DNA from: Gossypium raimondii | Lineage: Eukaryota; Streptophyta; Magnoliopsida; Malvales; Malvaceae | DNA length: 64,000 nucleotides | Assembly (NCBI RefSeq): GCF_025698545.1 | Contig: NC_068569.1 | Coordinates: 18,848,001-18,912,000, forward strand | Reading direction: 5' to 3' | Shown here: positions 63,959-64,000 of the stretch, in pieces | Layout of the letters: each line of letters opens with the position of its first letter | Numbering within the stretch: position 1 is the first letter of the stretch | Made by a program: the position numbers and the translations under genes | The notes under the pieces: generated by a model | What the model saw: the letters and a program-made list of their open reading frames with translations, nothing else | The model's database searches: none | Told to the model about the DNA's origin: nothing

Positions 63959-64000
63959 TGTAACACCCCATACTTGACCCGACCGTCAAATCTAAGCTAC
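63959..64000 (+). mobile_element. Start of another LTR element at the right edge
   Basis: TGTAACACCCCATACTTGAC begins right after the truncated copia gag. It has the same opening as the solo LTRs at 30634 and 48422 (minus) but differs after about 12 bases, so it is probably a related but distinct family. Only 42 bp are visible. Confidence 0.55.

Noticed and set aside
1..64000. CRISPR arrays, operons, bacterial insertion sequences
   Set aside because: The window is plant nuclear DNA with spliced genes; the only regular arrays are retrotransposon tandem repeats and microsatellites.

Overview
The window is nuclear DNA of a flowering plant, most likely a eudicot close to cotton (Gossypium). The evidence is: AT-rich DNA; spliced genes whose exons rejoin in frame into recognisable plant proteins (R2R3-MYB, TMEM135-like, a BTL-type mitochondrial carrier, ZYP1, a CFL1-like WW protein); and nested Ty3/gypsy, Ty1/copia and LINE elements of types I associate with Malvaceae. 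The genus is inference. The families and exon structures are read from the sequence.

Layout. 1-372: start of an R2R3-MYB gene on the minus strand, running off the left edge. 373-4094: intergenic, with a weak fold-back repeat. 4095-16785: a complete 12.7-kb LTR retrotransposon on the minus strand, with 2.7-kb LTRs, target duplication ATACT, an Arg-tRNA primer site, a heavily deleted gag/pol and a satellite-like array in its 3' untranslated region. 17334-21433: seven-exon TMEM135-like gene (minus). 22040-22920: copia relic. 24746-27108: four-exon mitochondrial carrier (minus). 28081-34440: decayed LINE (minus), split by a 3.36-kb solo LTR (30634-33996). 34974-41127: ZYP1, 18 exons (plus), a meiotic synaptonemal-complex gene. 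42789-43225: small two-exon membrane protein of unknown function (minus). 43528-45779: miniature copia element with deleted pol (minus). 47440-54066: cluster of broken, partly inverted copies of an uncharacterised plant gene, one exon of which is split by a second solo LTR (48422-52101). 59098-59887: CFL1-like WW-domain gene (minus). 62822-64000: decayed copia element interrupted by a further LTR at the right edge.

The five recognised genes belong to unrelated processes (transcription, membrane or peroxisome biology, mitochondrial transport, meiosis, cuticle regulation). They are ordinary single plant genes separated by repeats, with no operon-like logic. The more unusual parts are the 131-bp higher-order repeat inside the retrotransposon, the alternating inverted gene fragments near 47.7 kb that could fold into hairpin RNA, and the solo LTR caught inside an exon whose duplicate 5.5 kb away shows the empty site.
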